From positions 205,562-269,561 of the forward strand of contig NZ_SAWY01000001.1 of assembly GCF_006439335.1 (NCBI RefSeq): a stretch of DNA of 64,000 nt, given 5' to 3'. Below the pieces are notes generated by a model. The model worked only from the letters and a program-made list of their open reading frames with translations. It was not told where the DNA came from and did no database searches. This document shows positions 31,153 through 41,814 of the stretch, one piece after another (within the stretch, counting starts at the first letter, position 1; each line of letters begins with the position of its first letter). Source of the DNA: Litorilituus lipolyticus. Lineage in GTDB: Bacteria; Pseudomonadota; Gammaproteobacteria; Enterobacterales; Alteromonadaceae. A program made the position numbers and the translations under genes.

Positions 31153-32937
31153 CTAAGAAAAGCTAAGCAAAGCATCACCAACAGCAACAGAGTCACCTTC
31201 TTTGGTATATAACGATACTATCTCACCAGCAGTAGCTGCACGTACTTCGGTTTCCATCTTCATCGCTTCCATAATGATAACAACATCACCTGCTTCTACA
31301 TGGTCTCCTTCGCTCACCAATACCTTAAAGATATTACCGGCTAACGGTGCATTTAACGTTTCTTCTGCAGAAATAGAAGCAGATTGTTTAATCGCCTCAT
31401 CTCCAAAAGGTACGCTGATTGAATCAATAGAGCCGCCTGGTGCAACCACCACATCATAGACCTTACCATCAACACTTACGGCATAGCTTTCTGGCGCAGT
31501 TGATGAAGGAACGGCTGCTTCTTGTGCTGTAGGAGCTTGTAAAACTTGTTTGGTTGGTACAGGTTCAAAGGCATCAGGGTTGTTTCTGTTCTCTAAAAAC
31601 TTCAAACCAATTTGAGGGAATAATGCATAAGTTAATACGTCATCAATAACCTCTTCAGCTAGATCAATACCCTTTTCATTGGCTAAAGACTGTAATTCAT
31701 CAGAAAGCTTGTCAACTTCTGGATCGAGAAGATCAGCAGGTCGACAGGTAATCACTTCTTTACCATCTAGCACTCTAGCTTGCAATTCCGTATCAACTGG
31801 CGCAGCTGTTGAACCGTATTCGCCTTTTAAAACACCTGATGTTTCTTTAGTGATTGATTGATAGCGCTCGCCAGTTAAAACATTTAGTACCGCTTGAGTA
31901 CCAACAATTTGTGATGTTGGCGTCACAAGTGGAATATAACCAAGATCTTTTCTTACTTTAGGGATCTCTGTTAATACTTCATCAAACTTATCAGAAGCAC
32001 CCTGCTCTTTCAGTTGATTTTCCATGTTTGTTAGCATACCACCAGGTACTTGCGCCATTAAAATACGTGCATCAACACCTTTTAAGCTGCCTTCGAATTG
32101 AGCATACTTTTCTCTAATATCACGAAAATAAGCCGCAACTTCCGCCATTTTTTCAACGTTCAAGCCAGTATCTCTTTCTGAACCTTCAACGATTGAAGCG
32201 ATTGTCTCTGTTGGTGAATGTCCATAGGTCATACTCATTGAAGAGATAGCTGTATCAATAACATCCACTTCGCTATCGATTGCCTTCATTTGTGTAGCAA
32301 TACTTAAACCAGTTGTTGCATGACAGTGTAAAGCAATGGGTAGTGATACGGTTTCTTTCAATTTACCAATTAACTCTTGCGCATCATATGGCTTCAATAA
32401 TCCTGACATATCTTTGATACATAAGGAATGCGCGCCCATATCTTCTAGCTGTTTAGCCATGGTTAACCAGCCTTCAAGCGTATGAACAGGGCTTTCAGTA
32501 TAACTTAAGGTACCTTGAGCATGTGCGCCTACTTTTACTGCGGCTTTAATAGATGTTTGTAAGTTTCTCACATCATTCATTGCATCAAAGATTCTGAAAA
32601 CATCAATACCGTTAATATGAGCACGTTCTACAAACTTCTCTACAACATCATCGGCATAATGACGATAACCTAAAATGTTTTGCCCACGAAACAACATTTG
32701 CTGTTTAGTATTTGGCATGGCCTCTTTTAAAGTACGAATACGATGCCATGGGTCTTCACCTAAATAACGAATACAAGAGTCAAATGTTGCTCCCCCCCAA
32801 GATTCAATAGACCAATAGCCCACTTCATCAAGTGTCTTAGCAATTGGCAACATATCTTCTAGACGAAGTCTTGTTGCTAAAAGTGATTGATGTCCATCTC
32901 TTAAGACAACTTCAGTAATACCTAATGGCTTGCTCAT
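31153..32937 (-). CDS. oadA: Oxaloacetate decarboxylase alpha subunit (biotin carrier)
   Basis: The 594-aa carboxyltransferase begins with a TIM-barrel of the HMGL/PYC type ([17 protein letters not shown] near residues 9-25, [17 protein letters not shown], metal-binding HCHATTG). A conserved carboxylase domain and an Ala/Pro/Thr-rich linker (about 470-490) follow. The C-terminal biotinyl domain has the acceptor Lys in [13 protein letters not shown] near residue 560. It transfers CO2 from oxaloacetate to biotin for OadB. Substrate oxaloacetate is inferred from the family and the complete oadGAB set. Confidence 0.96.
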   Translation of the reverse strand: MSKPLGITEVVLRDGHQSLLATRLRLEDMLPIAKTLDEVGYWSIESWGGATFDSCIRYLGEDPWHRIRTLKEAMPNTKQQMLFRGQNILGYRHYADDVVEKFVERAHINGIDVFRIFDAMNDVRNLQTSIKAAVKVGAHAQGTLSYTESPVHTLEGWLTMAKQLEDMGAHSLCIKDMSGLLKPYDAQELIGKLKETVSLPIALHCHATTGLSIATQMKAIDSEVDVIDTAISSMSMTYGHSPTETIASIVEGSERDTGLNVEKMAEVAAYFRDIREKYAQFEGSLKGVDARILMAQVPGGMLTNMENQLKEQGASDKFDEVLTEIPKVRKDLGYIPLVTPTSQIVGTQAVLNVLTGERYQSITKETSGVLKGEYGSTAAPVDTELQARVLDGKEVITCRPADLLDPEVDKLSDELQSLANEKGIDLAEEVIDDVLTYALFPQIGLKFLENRNNPDAFEPVPTKQVLQAPTAQEAAVPSSTAPESYAVSVDGKVYDVVVAPGGSIDSISVPFGDEAIKQSASISAEETLNAPLAGNIFKVLVSEGDHVEAGDVVIIMEAMKMETEVRAATAGEIVSLYTKEGDSVAVGDALLSFS

Positions 32938-32958
32938 GACGATACCTTTTGTATATTT

Positions 32959-33234
32959 TTATGATTTTGATTGAGAATGCTTGCGTTGATAGCTACTTAC
33001 TGCACTAGTAATCGCGGCAACCACAGCTGGAGAGACTTCTCCGCTGACGGCTTTGCTTGTTTTCTTGCTTGCTCTTGGCTTGCTTTCTACGACAGCATCA
33101 GGGAACTTAACTGATAACTTGGCCAGAACAGTATTTATAAAAATGATTAATAAACTTAAAAAAGCGAAAACAAATACCATGCCTGCTAGCATTAATGTTC
33201 CTGCTTCAATAAATTGTTGTTGCATGTTGTCCAT
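32959..33234 (-). CDS. oadG: Oxaloacetate decarboxylase gamma subunit
   Basis: A 91-aa single-helix protein that assembles alpha with beta. One N-terminal membrane helix (GTLMLAGMVFVFAFLSLLIIF) is followed by a Lys/Ala-rich cytoplasmic tail ending SYQRKHSQSKS. Its position just upstream of oadA, with a 21-bp gap, supports the call. The His-rich metal-binding tail of some OadG proteins is absent. Confidence 0.9.
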   Translation of the reverse strand: MDNMQQQFIEAGTLMLAGMVFVFAFLSLLIIFINTVLAKLSVKFPDAVVESKPRASKKTSKAVSGEVSPAVVAAITSAVSSYQRKHSQSKS

Positions 33235-33948
33235 TTTTTAATCTCTAACAATTCTCTTATAATTAGAATAATCACTCCAATCACTAAAAAGCAAATGCTT
33301 TTCGCCAGTTTCATAAAAATATTTTTTCGTCAACCCCTAAATAGAGGGAATATTCACTTATTCACAATAAATATGCAGTCGTTTTAGCATATTTTAATAT
33401 TGTATATAATATCTAAGTCCGTAATATTGAGGTCTTGGCAAAAAAAACAAGAGATGTTATACAATATCCTCTCTTGCACTTTTTATTCACACAAGTTGCA
33501 TACAATTGCATTCCCCTTTGCTAAAAGCTAACTAAATAATAGGCAATTAAAACAAAAAACCATCAATTAACCACCCTCTACAGCAGTTAGCTTCGTTGAT
33601 GTTGAGGCATTTAGATATGCAAAGTTTTAAACGTTAAATTACTTCAGGAGATGTAAAATTTCGCTGTGTTTATAACTTTTTAAGCGCGTGAATTTAGCAT
33701 CACACTATCAATTGGATTAATTATATTAAATAACAAGCCTGAGAGGATTGTGGCAAAATAAATAATTTAATACTAAAGTTTTCATTTCCTACATCGTTAT
33801 AACTTATTCAGAGCACTGTAATTTCGTTGTATCTGAAGCATGATAAAAAAAACATAAATGCCACATGAAATATGAATTGTTTGACTTGAAAGAAATTTAG
33901 GCAAAAAAAAACCTAGCCGAAGCTAGGTTTTTCTCTCTCTATGAGATG
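33235..33948. other. Long non-coding stretch between oadG and the tRNA-Arg genes
   Basis: About 710 bp, AT-rich. The left part must carry the oadGAB promoter. On the plus strand TTGGCA (33435-33440) lies 17 bp before TATACA (33458-33463), a fair sigma-70 pair pointing to a region without any ORF. Weak inverted repeats (CAAGAGA/TCTCTTG at 33449-33476) are present. No known RNA family was recognised. Confidence 0.4.
33903..33932. terminator. Terminator downstream of the tRNA cluster
   Basis: AACCTAGC pairs with GCTAGGTT around a CGAA-type loop. Nine T follow on the minus strand and five T on the plus strand. It ends the tRNA-Ser/tRNA-Arg transcript and could also stop plus-strand transcription. 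Confidence 0.88.
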
Positions 33949-34025
33949 TGGCGGACGCGGCAGGAGTCGAACCTGCGACCGCCTGGTTCGTAGCCAGGTA
34001 CTCTATCCAGCTGAGCTACGCGTCC
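33949..34025 (-). tRNA. tRNA-Arg (anticodon ACG), copy 2
   Basis: A 77-nt cloverleaf with encoded CCA. Acceptor GGACGCG pairs with CGCGTCC, the anticodon stem CCTGG/CCAGG has loop CTACGAA, and the T-arm is GCAGG TTCGACT CCTGC. It is identical in sequence to the copy at 34101-34177. The ACG anticodon (A34 read as inosine) decodes CGU/CGC/CGA. Confidence 0.97.
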
Positions 34026-34100
34026 GCGGTATGAAAACTTCTTTATTCAGCCTTAACATTAGCTGATTTACCATTGATTGCCACATTTATAAGATAAAAG

Positions 34101-34177
34101 TGGCGGACGCGGCAGGAGTCGAACCTGCGACCGCCTGGTTCGTAGCCAGGTACTCTATCCAGCTGAGCTACGCGTCC
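34101..34177 (-). tRNA. tRNA-Arg (anticodon ACG), copy 1
   Basis: Same 77-nt sequence as copy 2, separated from it by 75 bp. It follows tRNA-Ser on the minus strand by only four bases, so all three are probably processed from one transcript, as in the E. coli serV-argV locus. Confidence 0.97.
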
Positions 34178-34179
34178 GC

Positions 34180-34273
<94 letters not shown>

Positions 34274-34423
34274 AGTGGGTGCGAATATTAATGGATCTTA
34301 AAAATAAGTCAAACAATTTTTCGCATTTATTTCTTAATTTGAACTGTTTGCTGACAATTCACGCAATAATGCTGTTTTTTAACCAATTCAAGGCCTAAAT
34401 ACTTTTCAAATGAAATTCCCTCA

Positions 34424-34456
34424 TAAAAAAAGCACCACTATGTGGTGCTTTTTTTA
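34424..34456 (-). terminator. Rho-independent terminator of csrA
   Basis: GCACCAC/TGGTGC-type stem with a short loop, flanked by A and T runs of seven in both directions. It lies 18-50 bp after the csrA stop. Confidence 0.92.
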
Positions 34457-34473
34457 TTAGGGGATATACACTT

Positions 34474-34671
34474 TTAAAGTTTATTTCCCGATACCTCTGT
34501 ATCGCCTTTTTCAGCTTGTATACGCATATAAATTTCTTCACGGTGCACTGAAACCTCTTTTGGCGCATTAACACCTATTCTTACCTGATTTCCTTTAACG
34601 CCTAAAACAGTTACGGTAACATCGTCACCTATCATTAAAGTTTCACCTACGCGTCGTGTTAATATAAGCAT
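34474..34671 (-). CDS. csrA: Carbon storage regulator CsrA
   Basis: A dimeric RNA-binding post-transcriptional regulator that binds GGA motifs in leaders. The 65-aa sequence starts [20 protein letters not shown], with the binding residues of the first strand and the [14 protein letters not shown] segment. AAGGAAG precedes the ATG. Its place after alaS is the conserved gammaproteobacterial order. The same protein likely affects motility, biofilm and central carbon use. Confidence 0.98.
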   Translation of the reverse strand: MLILTRRVGETLMIGDDVTVTVLGVKGNQVRIGVNAPKEVSVHREEIYMRIQAEKGDTEVSGNKL

Positions 34672-35080
34672 TACATCTTCCTTTTCAAAAAATGAGAATC
34701 ACTAAAAATATATATAAGCTAGTAATATATTTGGATTAGTTTACTTTTTTCAGTTTACTATTAAGTAATAGACAACTTTTTAAAAAAAGTCATTATTCAT
34801 TTTTAAACTCATTTCCAATGCAGTATAAAAATGAAAGAGCATAATTTATAACAAAATAAATTGCCATAAATTAATTAGTATGATCATATCAATAATCACT
34901 TACCTTTGAATAGTTTTATAGCCCTATTTTTACTCAAAATCTGTTATTTATTGTCCTAGGTTAGTAATCTTTTGTATACGTTTACATTTTGCTAACATTC
35001 GATACTATGTAGTAATTATCGTTTGTATTAAGGCATAAAAAAGGAGCTTTCGCTCCTCATTTATTCAAGTAAAAAATAGC
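34672..35080. other. csrA-alaS intergenic stretch
   Basis: About 410 bp, AT-rich, upstream of csrA and including the alaS terminator. It presumably contains the csrA promoter(s). No ORF with ribosome site or recognisable RNA was seen. Confidence 0.4.
35038..35057 (-). terminator. Rho-independent terminator of alaS
   Basis: AGGAGC (35042-35047) pairs with GCTCCT (35052-35057) around a tetraloop, with a run of five T on the minus strand. It is 24 bp after the alaS stop. Confidence 0.88.
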
Positions 35081-37711
35081 CTAACTAAGCTTTTCTACCA
35101 GCCAAGGTTTTACTGACTCTAAAGCAGACGTGATATTCTCAGGTTGACTCCCCCCCGCTTGTGCCATATCTGGACGCCCGCCACCTTTACCACCCACTTG
35201 CTGAGCTACATGGTTGACCAACTCACCCGCTTTAACTTTATTGGTTAAATCTTTAGTAACACCAGCAATCAAACCAACTTTCGGACCATTAGCTGTTGCT
35301 AACATGATAATACCTGATTGCATTTTATTTTTAAGTTCATCTACCATGCCACGAAGTGCTTTGCTTTCAACACCATCTAAATCAGCAATAAGTACTTTAA
35401 TACCGTTGATATCTATAGCTTGATTCACAAGATCAGAGCCCGCTTGAGCAGCCAGCTCTTGCTTTAATTGACTTATTTCTTTTTCAAGTAACTTGGAGCG
35501 ACTAATAAGTTGTTCAACCTTTGCATCAACGTTACTTGCGTCAGCTTTAACTAAGGCAGCAACGTTATTTAATTTATTTGCCTGCTGATTAATGTAATCT
35601 AATGCTGATGTTGCTGTAACCGCTTCAATACGACGAACTCCCGCGGCAATACCAGACTCAGACACTATCTTTAATAAGCCAATATCACCCGTTCTATTAA
35701 CGTGTACACCACCACAAAGCTCGATAGAGAAGTCACCTAAAGTTACAACACGCACTTCGTCATCATATTTTTCACCAAAAAGTGCCATTGCACCTCTTTC
35801 TTTGGCTTCTTCAATATACATAGATTCAGTTTGCTTTTCATGGTTACGACGAATCTCATCATTAACCATTTTTTCTACTTGCTGTAATTCCTCAGTAGTG
35901 ACCCCTTCAAAGTGAGAGAAATCAAAACGTAGTTTCTCTGCATCACATAAAGAACCTTTTTGAGTAACATGCTCACCTAAAACTTTTCTCAGTGTTGCAT
36001 GCAATAAATGTGTTGCTGTATGGTTTTTAACAATCGCAGCTCTACGCTCAATATCAATTTCAGCTTTTACGCGACGATTCACACCCATAGTCGTTCGTGC
36101 TACACCACAATGAGCAAATGCATTACCCAGTTTTATAGTATCTTCAACTTCAAATACACCGCCATCAAGGTGTAATAAGCCAGTATCACCAACTTGACCA
36201 CCCGATTCAGCATAAAATGGCGTTCTATCTAAGATAACAATTCCTTGCTCACCTGGTAGAAGCTCATTCACTGAGGTTTGTTGTTGACTGTTAAATAGCT
36301 CTACTACAGTCGCAGAGTATGAATCATTGTCATAGCCCTTAAAGCCTGTTTTATGATCAGACTTTAATTGTTGATTGTAATCAGTACCAAATTGGCTTGC
36401 TTGCTGAGCACGTTCACGCTGTAAGCCCATGGCTACATCGAAACCATTTTGATCTATTTTTAAGTGACGTTCACGAGCAATATCTGCCGTTAAATCAGCA
36501 GGGAAACCATATGTATCATATAACTTAAATACATCTTCACCAGAAATAGTATCACTTTCTAAATTAGCTAAAATATCTTCGAGTAACATCATGCCGCGAT
36601 CTAACGTACGGCCAAATTGCTCTTCTTCAATACGTAATAGTTTTTCAATAATGGCTTGCTGTTGAGCTAACTCAGGGTATGCTTCGCCCATTTGCTCGAT
36701 AAGAGATGCAACCAGTTTATGGAAAAAGTGTCCTTTAGCTTCAAGTTTATGACCATGACGTATCGCACGACGAATAATACGGCGCAATACATAGCCACGT
36801 CCCTCATTTGACGGCACAACACCATCAACAATTAAGAAACAACATGAACGAATATGATCACTGATAACTCTTAATGACTTGTGCTCTAGGTCAGTACAGT
36901 CTAATAGATTGGCCGTATCTTTAATAAGTGCTTGGAATAAGTCGATTTCGTAATTACTATGAACATTTTGCATAATGGCAGAAATACGCTCTAAGCCCAT
37001 ACCTGTATCGATTGACGGATTAGGCAACGGCTCCATATCACCATTGGCTTGGCGATTAAACTGCATGAAAACAATATTCCAAATTTCAATAAATCGATCA
37101 CCGTCTTCATCAGGAGACCCCGGAGGCCCACCAAAAATTTCTTCACCGTGATCATAAAATATTTCTGAACAAGGACCACAAGGACCAGTATCACCCATTG
37201 ACCAGAAGTTATCTGACTCATACTTTTTATCAGGCGACTTATCACCAATACGGATGATTTTTTCTACAGGTACACCAATCTCATTTTTCCAAAATGAAAA
37301 AGCTTCTTCATCACTTTCATAAACAGTGACTAAAAGTTTTTCTTTAGGTAGACCTAAAACTTCTGTTAAGAATGTCCATGCATAGGTAATAGCGTCTTCT
37401 TTAAAATAATCACCAAAGCTAAAGTTACCTAACATTTCAAAAAAGGTGTGGTGACGAGCTGTATAACCAACATTTTCTAGATCATTATGCTTACCACCAG
37501 CTCGAACACAACGTTGTGCAGAAGTGGCACGAGTATAACTACGTTTTTCTGCCCCCAAAAATACATCTTTAAATGGCACCATTCCGGCGTTTGTGAATAA
37601 TAACGTCGCATCATTTCCTGGAACAAGAGAGCTACTCTTAACAATTTGATGCTGTTTGGTGGCAAAAAAATCTAAAAATGCCTGGCGTACTTCGGCGGTG
37701 CTTTTAATCAT
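35081..37711 (-). CDS. alaS: Alanyl-tRNA synthetase
   Basis: It charges tRNA-Ala. The 876-aa class II enzyme starts with the aminoacylation domain ([36 protein letters not shown]). The editing domain has the zinc motif [11 protein letters not shown] near residue 565 and [11 protein letters not shown] near 669. The C-terminal DHHA1 domain reads [15 protein letters not shown]. It lies 80 bp after recX on the same strand. Confidence 0.98.
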   Translation of the reverse strand: MIKSTAEVRQAFLDFFATKQHQIVKSSSLVPGNDATLLFTNAGMVPFKDVFLGAEKRSYTRATSAQRCVRAGGKHNDLENVGYTARHHTFFEMLGNFSFGDYFKEDAITYAWTFLTEVLGLPKEKLLVTVYESDEEAFSFWKNEIGVPVEKIIRIGDKSPDKKYESDNFWSMGDTGPCGPCSEIFYDHGEEIFGGPPGSPDEDGDRFIEIWNIVFMQFNRQANGDMEPLPNPSIDTGMGLERISAIMQNVHSNYEIDLFQALIKDTANLLDCTDLEHKSLRVISDHIRSCCFLIVDGVVPSNEGRGYVLRRIIRRAIRHGHKLEAKGHFFHKLVASLIEQMGEAYPELAQQQAIIEKLLRIEEEQFGRTLDRGMMLLEDILANLESDTISGEDVFKLYDTYGFPADLTADIARERHLKIDQNGFDVAMGLQRERAQQASQFGTDYNQQLKSDHKTGFKGYDNDSYSATVVELFNSQQQTSVNELLPGEQGIVILDRTPFYAESGGQVGDTGLLHLDGGVFEVEDTIKLGNAFAHCGVARTTMGVNRRVKAEIDIERRAAIVKNHTATHLLHATLRKVLGEHVTQKGSLCDAEKLRFDFSHFEGVTTEELQQVEKMVNDEIRRNHEKQTESMYIEEAKERGAMALFGEKYDDEVRVVTLGDFSIELCGGVHVNRTGDIGLLKIVSESGIAAGVRRIEAVTATSALDYINQQANKLNNVAALVKADASNVDAKVEQLISRSKLLEKEISQLKQELAAQAGSDLVNQAIDINGIKVLIADLDGVESKALRGMVDELKNKMQSGIIMLATANGPKVGLIAGVTKDLTNKVKAGELVNHVAQQVGGKGGGRPDMAQAGGSQPENITSALESVKPWLVEKLS

Positions 37712-37791
37712 GGGATTCTCAATTATTCATTCAATTAAAACTGGGTAGCACTTTTATTCATTAGACTACCTCTACATCATGCTTCGCTCAC

Positions 37792-38241
37792 TTACTCATA
37801 AGCGTAGTTGGCGTTCACTACCGTTAAAATTTCCTCGGTGGAAAATCCACGGTATTGTAAAAATCGTATTCTTTTGGCTTTATCTTTTTGATCGAAAATG
37901 GTCTTTATACCAAAACGCTTATTATACGCAAGCTCAGCTTGAAGATACCAATCAATTTCACAGTTTTTATGCAATTGATGAATAATTGTTGAACAAACTC
38001 CCTTTTGTTTAAGTTCATTAGCAATATATTGCCAGCCATAGCCTCTATTTGAACGATAACGACACACGGTTTCAGCAAACCGATCGTCTGACAAATAGTT
38101 TTTTTTTAATAATTGAGCGATGGCTGCATCAATATCACTTTGTTGATATTCTCTTTGCTTTAATTTTTGCTGAATTTCCAGCTCTGAGTATTCTCGCCTT
38201 GCGAGTAACCCAACAGCACATTGTAAGGCAGTACTTTTCAA
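37792..38241 (-). CDS. recX: Regulatory protein RecX
   Basis: It caps RecA filaments and inhibits recombinase activity. The 149-aa basic helical protein has the three-helix repeat pattern of RecX: YSELEIQQKLKQREYQQSDI, LKKNYLSDDRFAETVCRYRSN-type and RGFSTEEILTVVN. It lies between dinB (20 bp upstream) and alaS, not behind recA, so its SOS control would depend on the dinB LexA box. Confidence 0.92.
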   Translation of the reverse strand: MKSTALQCAVGLLARREYSELEIQQKLKQREYQQSDIDAAIAQLLKKNYLSDDRFAETVCRYRSNRGYGWQYIANELKQKGVCSTIIHQLHKNCEIDWYLQAELAYNKRFGIKTIFDQKDKAKRIRFLQYRGFSTEEILTVVNANYAYE

Positions 38242-38261
38242 TGTTTATTCCAGTGTTAATA

Positions 38262-39323
38262 TTAAAAGTTTGGCAAGGTAAGTTGCAAGTCACTATCTGA
38301 TTCTTGCGAAAAACCTAACGTTAAGCCAACCAGCCTTATACCACGGTTATTAGACCTCGCTAACGCCTTTGGCAATAACTGCTTGAAAACAGTTTTCTGG
38401 CAACTATGACTTTGTTGTTCAACCGTTGTTTGGTTAAAGTCATTAAATTTTAACTTGATCCCTTGGCGAACAATATGACGATTAGTGTGCTTATCTAATC
38501 TTGCTAAAAGCTTCTCATAAAGTGATTCAATCACCTCAATACATTCATCTTCTGAGATAATATCCTCAGGTAACGTAGTTTCAATAGCCAATGACTTTCT
38601 TTGCCTACAGACTTCTAATGCTCGATGATCAACACCGTGCGCTTTTAAAAATAACGTATGGGCAAACTTTCCAACAATAGGCTGTAAGCTTTTTACTTCA
38701 CTACCTCTGATATCTTTACAGGTTCTAAAGCCATGACGTTGAAGTTTTTCAAATGTTTTCGGCCCGATACCGGGGATTTTTTTTAAAGAAAGTTCTTCAA
38801 CAAATTCTGAGACTTTATTTGGTGTGATTACAAACTGGCCGTTGGGCTTATTTTCATCACTGGCAATTTTCGCCAAAAATTTATTAGGTGCAACACCAGC
38901 CGATGCCGTTAAATTCAATTCTTGAAATATATCTTGTCGTATTTGCTGAGCAATTAAGGTTGCACTCCCCTGAAATTTTGTTGTATCTGTCACATCAAGA
39001 AAGGCTTCATCAAGGGATAATGGCTCAATTAACTGTGTGTAACGTGAGAAAATTTCTCTAATATGCTCAGACGTTTCTTTATAGACATCCATTCGACCAT
39101 GAACAATTTTAAGCTCAGGACAAAGTTGTTTAGCTTTAATTGCTGACATGGCAGAGCGTACACCGAATTGACGTGCTTGATAATTACACGTGCAAAGCAC
39201 ACTTCGAGGACCATCTCCACCAACAGCGAGGGGAATATTGCGGTACTCTGGGAAATCACGCATTTCTACCGCTGCGTAAAAACAGTCCATATCAATATGA
39301 ATTATCTTACGAAGTTGAGCCAT
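38262..39323 (-). CDS. dinB: DNA polymerase IV (Y family)
   Basis: An error-prone translesion polymerase. From ATG 39323 the protein is 353 aa. The catalytic motifs are HIDMDCFYAAVE near residue 10 and SLDEAFLDVT near 103, the helix-hairpin-helix reads IPGIGPKTFEKL, and the little-finger domain follows. An upstream in-frame GTG at 39338 would add five residues (MGYFN). The end LQLTLPNF resembles a beta-clamp binding peptide. It is preceded by a LexA box and followed by recX. Confidence 0.96.
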   Translation of the reverse strand: MAQLRKIIHIDMDCFYAAVEMRDFPEYRNIPLAVGGDGPRSVLCTCNYQARQFGVRSAMSAIKAKQLCPELKIVHGRMDVYKETSEHIREIFSRYTQLIEPLSLDEAFLDVTDTTKFQGSATLIAQQIRQDIFQELNLTASAGVAPNKFLAKIASDENKPNGQFVITPNKVSEFVEELSLKKIPGIGPKTFEKLQRHGFRTCKDIRGSEVKSLQPIVGKFAHTLFLKAHGVDHRALEVCRQRKSLAIETTLPEDIISEDECIEVIESLYEKLLARLDKHTNRHIVRQGIKLKFNDFNQTTVEQQSHSCQKTVFKQLLPKALARSNNRGIRLVGLTLGFSQESDSDLQLTLPNF

Positions 39324-39347
39324 GTTGAAGTATCCCACACCAATTAA

Positions 39348-39363
39348 CTGTATATAAAAACAG
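39348..39363 (-). promoter_or_regulatory. LexA (SOS) box of dinB-recX
   Basis: CTGTATATAAAAACAG fits CTGT-N8-ACAG exactly and lies 25 bp upstream of the dinB start codon. With the recA box it defines two SOS units in the window. Confidence 0.88.
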
Positions 39364-39402
39364 TATACCTAATTGTAGGAGTAAGGCAAATACAGTTAAT
39401 GA

Positions 39403-40443
39403 CTATTTTTTAATACTATATAAACTTGGTTTAATTACATCTGCAAGGGCATTAACATGATCATCTCTATCATTTAAAGCGGTAATATAGTGATACTGCT
39501 CACCACCAGCTTCGATAAAGATCTCTCTATTTTCATGAACCAACTCCTCTAATGTTTCTAAACAGTCCGCACTAAAAGCAGGACTTAAAATAGCAATATG
39601 TTTATTTCCTTGTGCTGGCAACTCAGATAACGTTTCATCAGTATATGGCTGCAACCATGGCGCTTTACCAAAACGAGATTGAAATGTTGACATGATATTA
39701 TTTTCTAACAGAGTCGTTTTTTGCATCAGCTCTGCTAAAAGCAATGATGTTGTTTCAATACACATGTCATAATATGGATCGCCCCACTCTCTAAAAGCTT
39801 CTGGCATACCATGATATGAAAGTACAAGCTTATCGGGAACGCCATGTTCATTAATGTGTTCTATAACGCTGTTAGCGAGTGCTGAGATATAACCTTTATG
39901 AGTATGGTAGCCACTTAAAAAGTGTAAGGTAGGCACCCAGCGCCATTGTTTGATTTCCTGACTAAGAGCATCAAACGTTGAACCTGTGGTCGGTGAGGCA
40001 TATTGAGGGTAAAGCGGTAAAATGACTAAATGACTTATACCTTGTTGTTGAAATGAACGTAAAGCACTAGAAATGCTTGGATTGCCATAGCGCATAGCAA
40101 GTTCTACCACAACATTATCGCCATACTCGTTGGTTAATATTTGTTGTATTTTTTTCTGCTGTTTTTGACTTATCGTAATAAGAGGAGCGCCTTCGTCTTG
40201 CCAAATACTTTCATATAACTTTGCTGACTTTGCCGGCCTAATACGCAAAATAATGCCGTGAAGGATACATAGCCAAATAAGCCTTGGGATTTCTACAACT
40301 CTTGGATCAGATAAAAACTCTCTTAAATACACTCGTAGTGCTTTGGCTGTAGGAGCATCAGGAGAGCCTAAATTAGTGAGTAAAACTCCAACCTTATTGT
40401 TTTCAGGGCTTGTCTTTGCACTAGCAGAAAATCTAGATTTCAT
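39403..40443 (-). CDS. hemH: Ferrochelatase
   Basis: It inserts Fe(II) into protoporphyrin IX. The 346-aa sequence shows GVLLTNLGSPDAPTAKALR, FLSDPRVVEIPRL, YGNPSI, the active-site LSYHGMPEAFREWGDPY with the catalytic His, and the C-terminal LSPAFSADCLETLEEL with its Glu-rich metal region. It lies directly downstream of ccmI by 73 bp, so heme synthesis and cytochrome c maturation may be co-expressed. Confidence 0.96.
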   Translation of the reverse strand: MKSRFSASAKTSPENNKVGVLLTNLGSPDAPTAKALRVYLREFLSDPRVVEIPRLIWLCILHGIILRIRPAKSAKLYESIWQDEGAPLITISQKQQKKIQQILTNEYGDNVVVELAMRYGNPSISSALRSFQQQGISHLVILPLYPQYASPTTGSTFDALSQEIKQWRWVPTLHFLSGYHTHKGYISALANSVIEHINEHGVPDKLVLSYHGMPEAFREWGDPYYDMCIETTSLLLAELMQKTTLLENNIMSTFQSRFGKAPWLQPYTDETLSELPAQGNKHIAILSPAFSADCLETLEELVHENREIFIEAGGEQYHYITALNDRDDHVNALADVIKPSLYSIKK

Positions 40444-40516
40444 GAATCATTCCATTAGAAAGAAAAGGCGACAAAAAGCCGCCTTAATATTTATTCTTAA
40501 CAACTAAGCAATATCG

Positions 40517-41794
40517 CTATTCTACAAGTTTATCGACTTGTAAATTAAGAGTGTCTTCGTTATTCACATCAATATTTAATATTTCGCCTTTGAAATCTCC
40601 TGGCTTAATACCTGCGCCACCTTGATTCGAGACCACGGCATAAATATGAACTCGCTCAACACTACTTAAATTACTTTCTGGTGTCATCGCTTGTTGATTA
40701 TTCAAAACAACCACTTTAGGTAAGTCACTCGCCATAATTTTTACCGCTGCTAACGGCATACGCCTACCATCAGTTGGTATTGCATAAACAAAAACAACTT
40801 TATCATCACCATTAGCTAATGTTTGAGCAATGTTTGCAGAAAGTTCAACATTAATCGATAGCTTAGGGCCTGCCACTTCTGCCTGAACCGACGAAGGCAT
40901 ACCCGCTCGCTTGTTCGCTTCAGCTATCGCTTCTTGCAATGCCGCAATATTAACCCCAGGTTTATTCGAATCAATAACCAGCTGCCAATGCTTAATAGCT
41001 TGTTGGTAATTGGTTTCAATGAAATTATGCATACCTAGTAAAATATTAGTAGAAGGATCTTGTGGATCTAACGCTAACGCTTTATCAATATACTGCTGAA
41101 CCTGCTCATCAATTTGCTGATTATTACGATAATAACTTGCCTGGGCTTTAACACCGACAAGGTCTGCATGCTCCCCCTCCAGTTTGATAACTTCATCAAC
41201 AGCAGCAATAGCAGCATCAAAATCAGCAACACTAATATAAGCTTGACCAAGGTTATACCATGCTTCACTATCTTTAGGTTCTTTTTCAAGATGCTGTTGC
41301 AACTCTTTTATATAAGCAATGGCTTGTTCGTGACGTTGCATTTGTGCTTCTTCAGAAGACATCGCTTGATGTTGGCTATCTTGCGGTGGCATTTGGGTTA
41401 ACTTATCGAAAATACCTTGCTTTTGATAAACTCCAAAAGCAAAAATCAGCATAAATAAGCTTAAACCGACAGGCCAAAATATAGACATCAACTTTTCACG
41501 GCTTTGTAACTCAGCAGCGTCAGTACCACTTTGATTGCTTTCAATATCTTGCAGCAAGGTGTTATCAAGTTCGGCTAATAAGTATTGATAGTTTTCTTCA
41601 TCAATACCACCGTCAGCATAATCTTGTTCAATTTCTTTCTTATGTTCGTGGTACAAGTCAATATTAGTTTGTTCACGAAGGCTCATGTCAACAACATCTG
41701 CTGACGAGTTATTACTATATTGTTTAAAAAACGGACGCCATATAATACCTAATAACAAAATCAAGCAGGCAAGGCTAATCAGTAAAAATTCCAT
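40517..41794 (-). CDS. ccmI: Cytochrome c maturation TPR protein CcmI
   Basis: It holds apocytochrome c for heme ligation with CcmFH. The 425-aa protein begins with a membrane helix (MEFLLISLACLILLLGIIW), a cytoplasmic loop and a second helix (WPVGLSLFMLIFAFGVYQ) near residues 108-127. A periplasmic TPR domain (about 160-270) and a beta-rich CycH C-terminal domain follow. It ends the ccmF-G-H-I arm, 20 bp after ccmH. Confidence 0.93.
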   Translation of the reverse strand: MEFLLISLACLILLLGIIWRPFFKQYSNNSSADVVDMSLREQTNIDLYHEHKKEIEQDYADGGIDEENYQYLLAELDNTLLQDIESNQSGTDAAELQSREKLMSIFWPVGLSLFMLIFAFGVYQKQGIFDKLTQMPPQDSQHQAMSSEEAQMQRHEQAIAYIKELQQHLEKEPKDSEAWYNLGQAYISVADFDAAIAAVDEVIKLEGEHADLVGVKAQASYYRNNQQIDEQVQQYIDKALALDPQDPSTNILLGMHNFIETNYQQAIKHWQLVIDSNKPGVNIAALQEAIAEANKRAGMPSSVQAEVAGPKLSINVELSANIAQTLANGDDKVVFVYAIPTDGRRMPLAAVKIMASDLPKVVVLNNQQAMTPESNLSSVERVHIYAVVSNQGGAGIKPGDFKGEILNIDVNNEDTLNLQVDKLVE

Positions 41795-41814
41795 AATACT
41801 ATCTTCTTAATACT

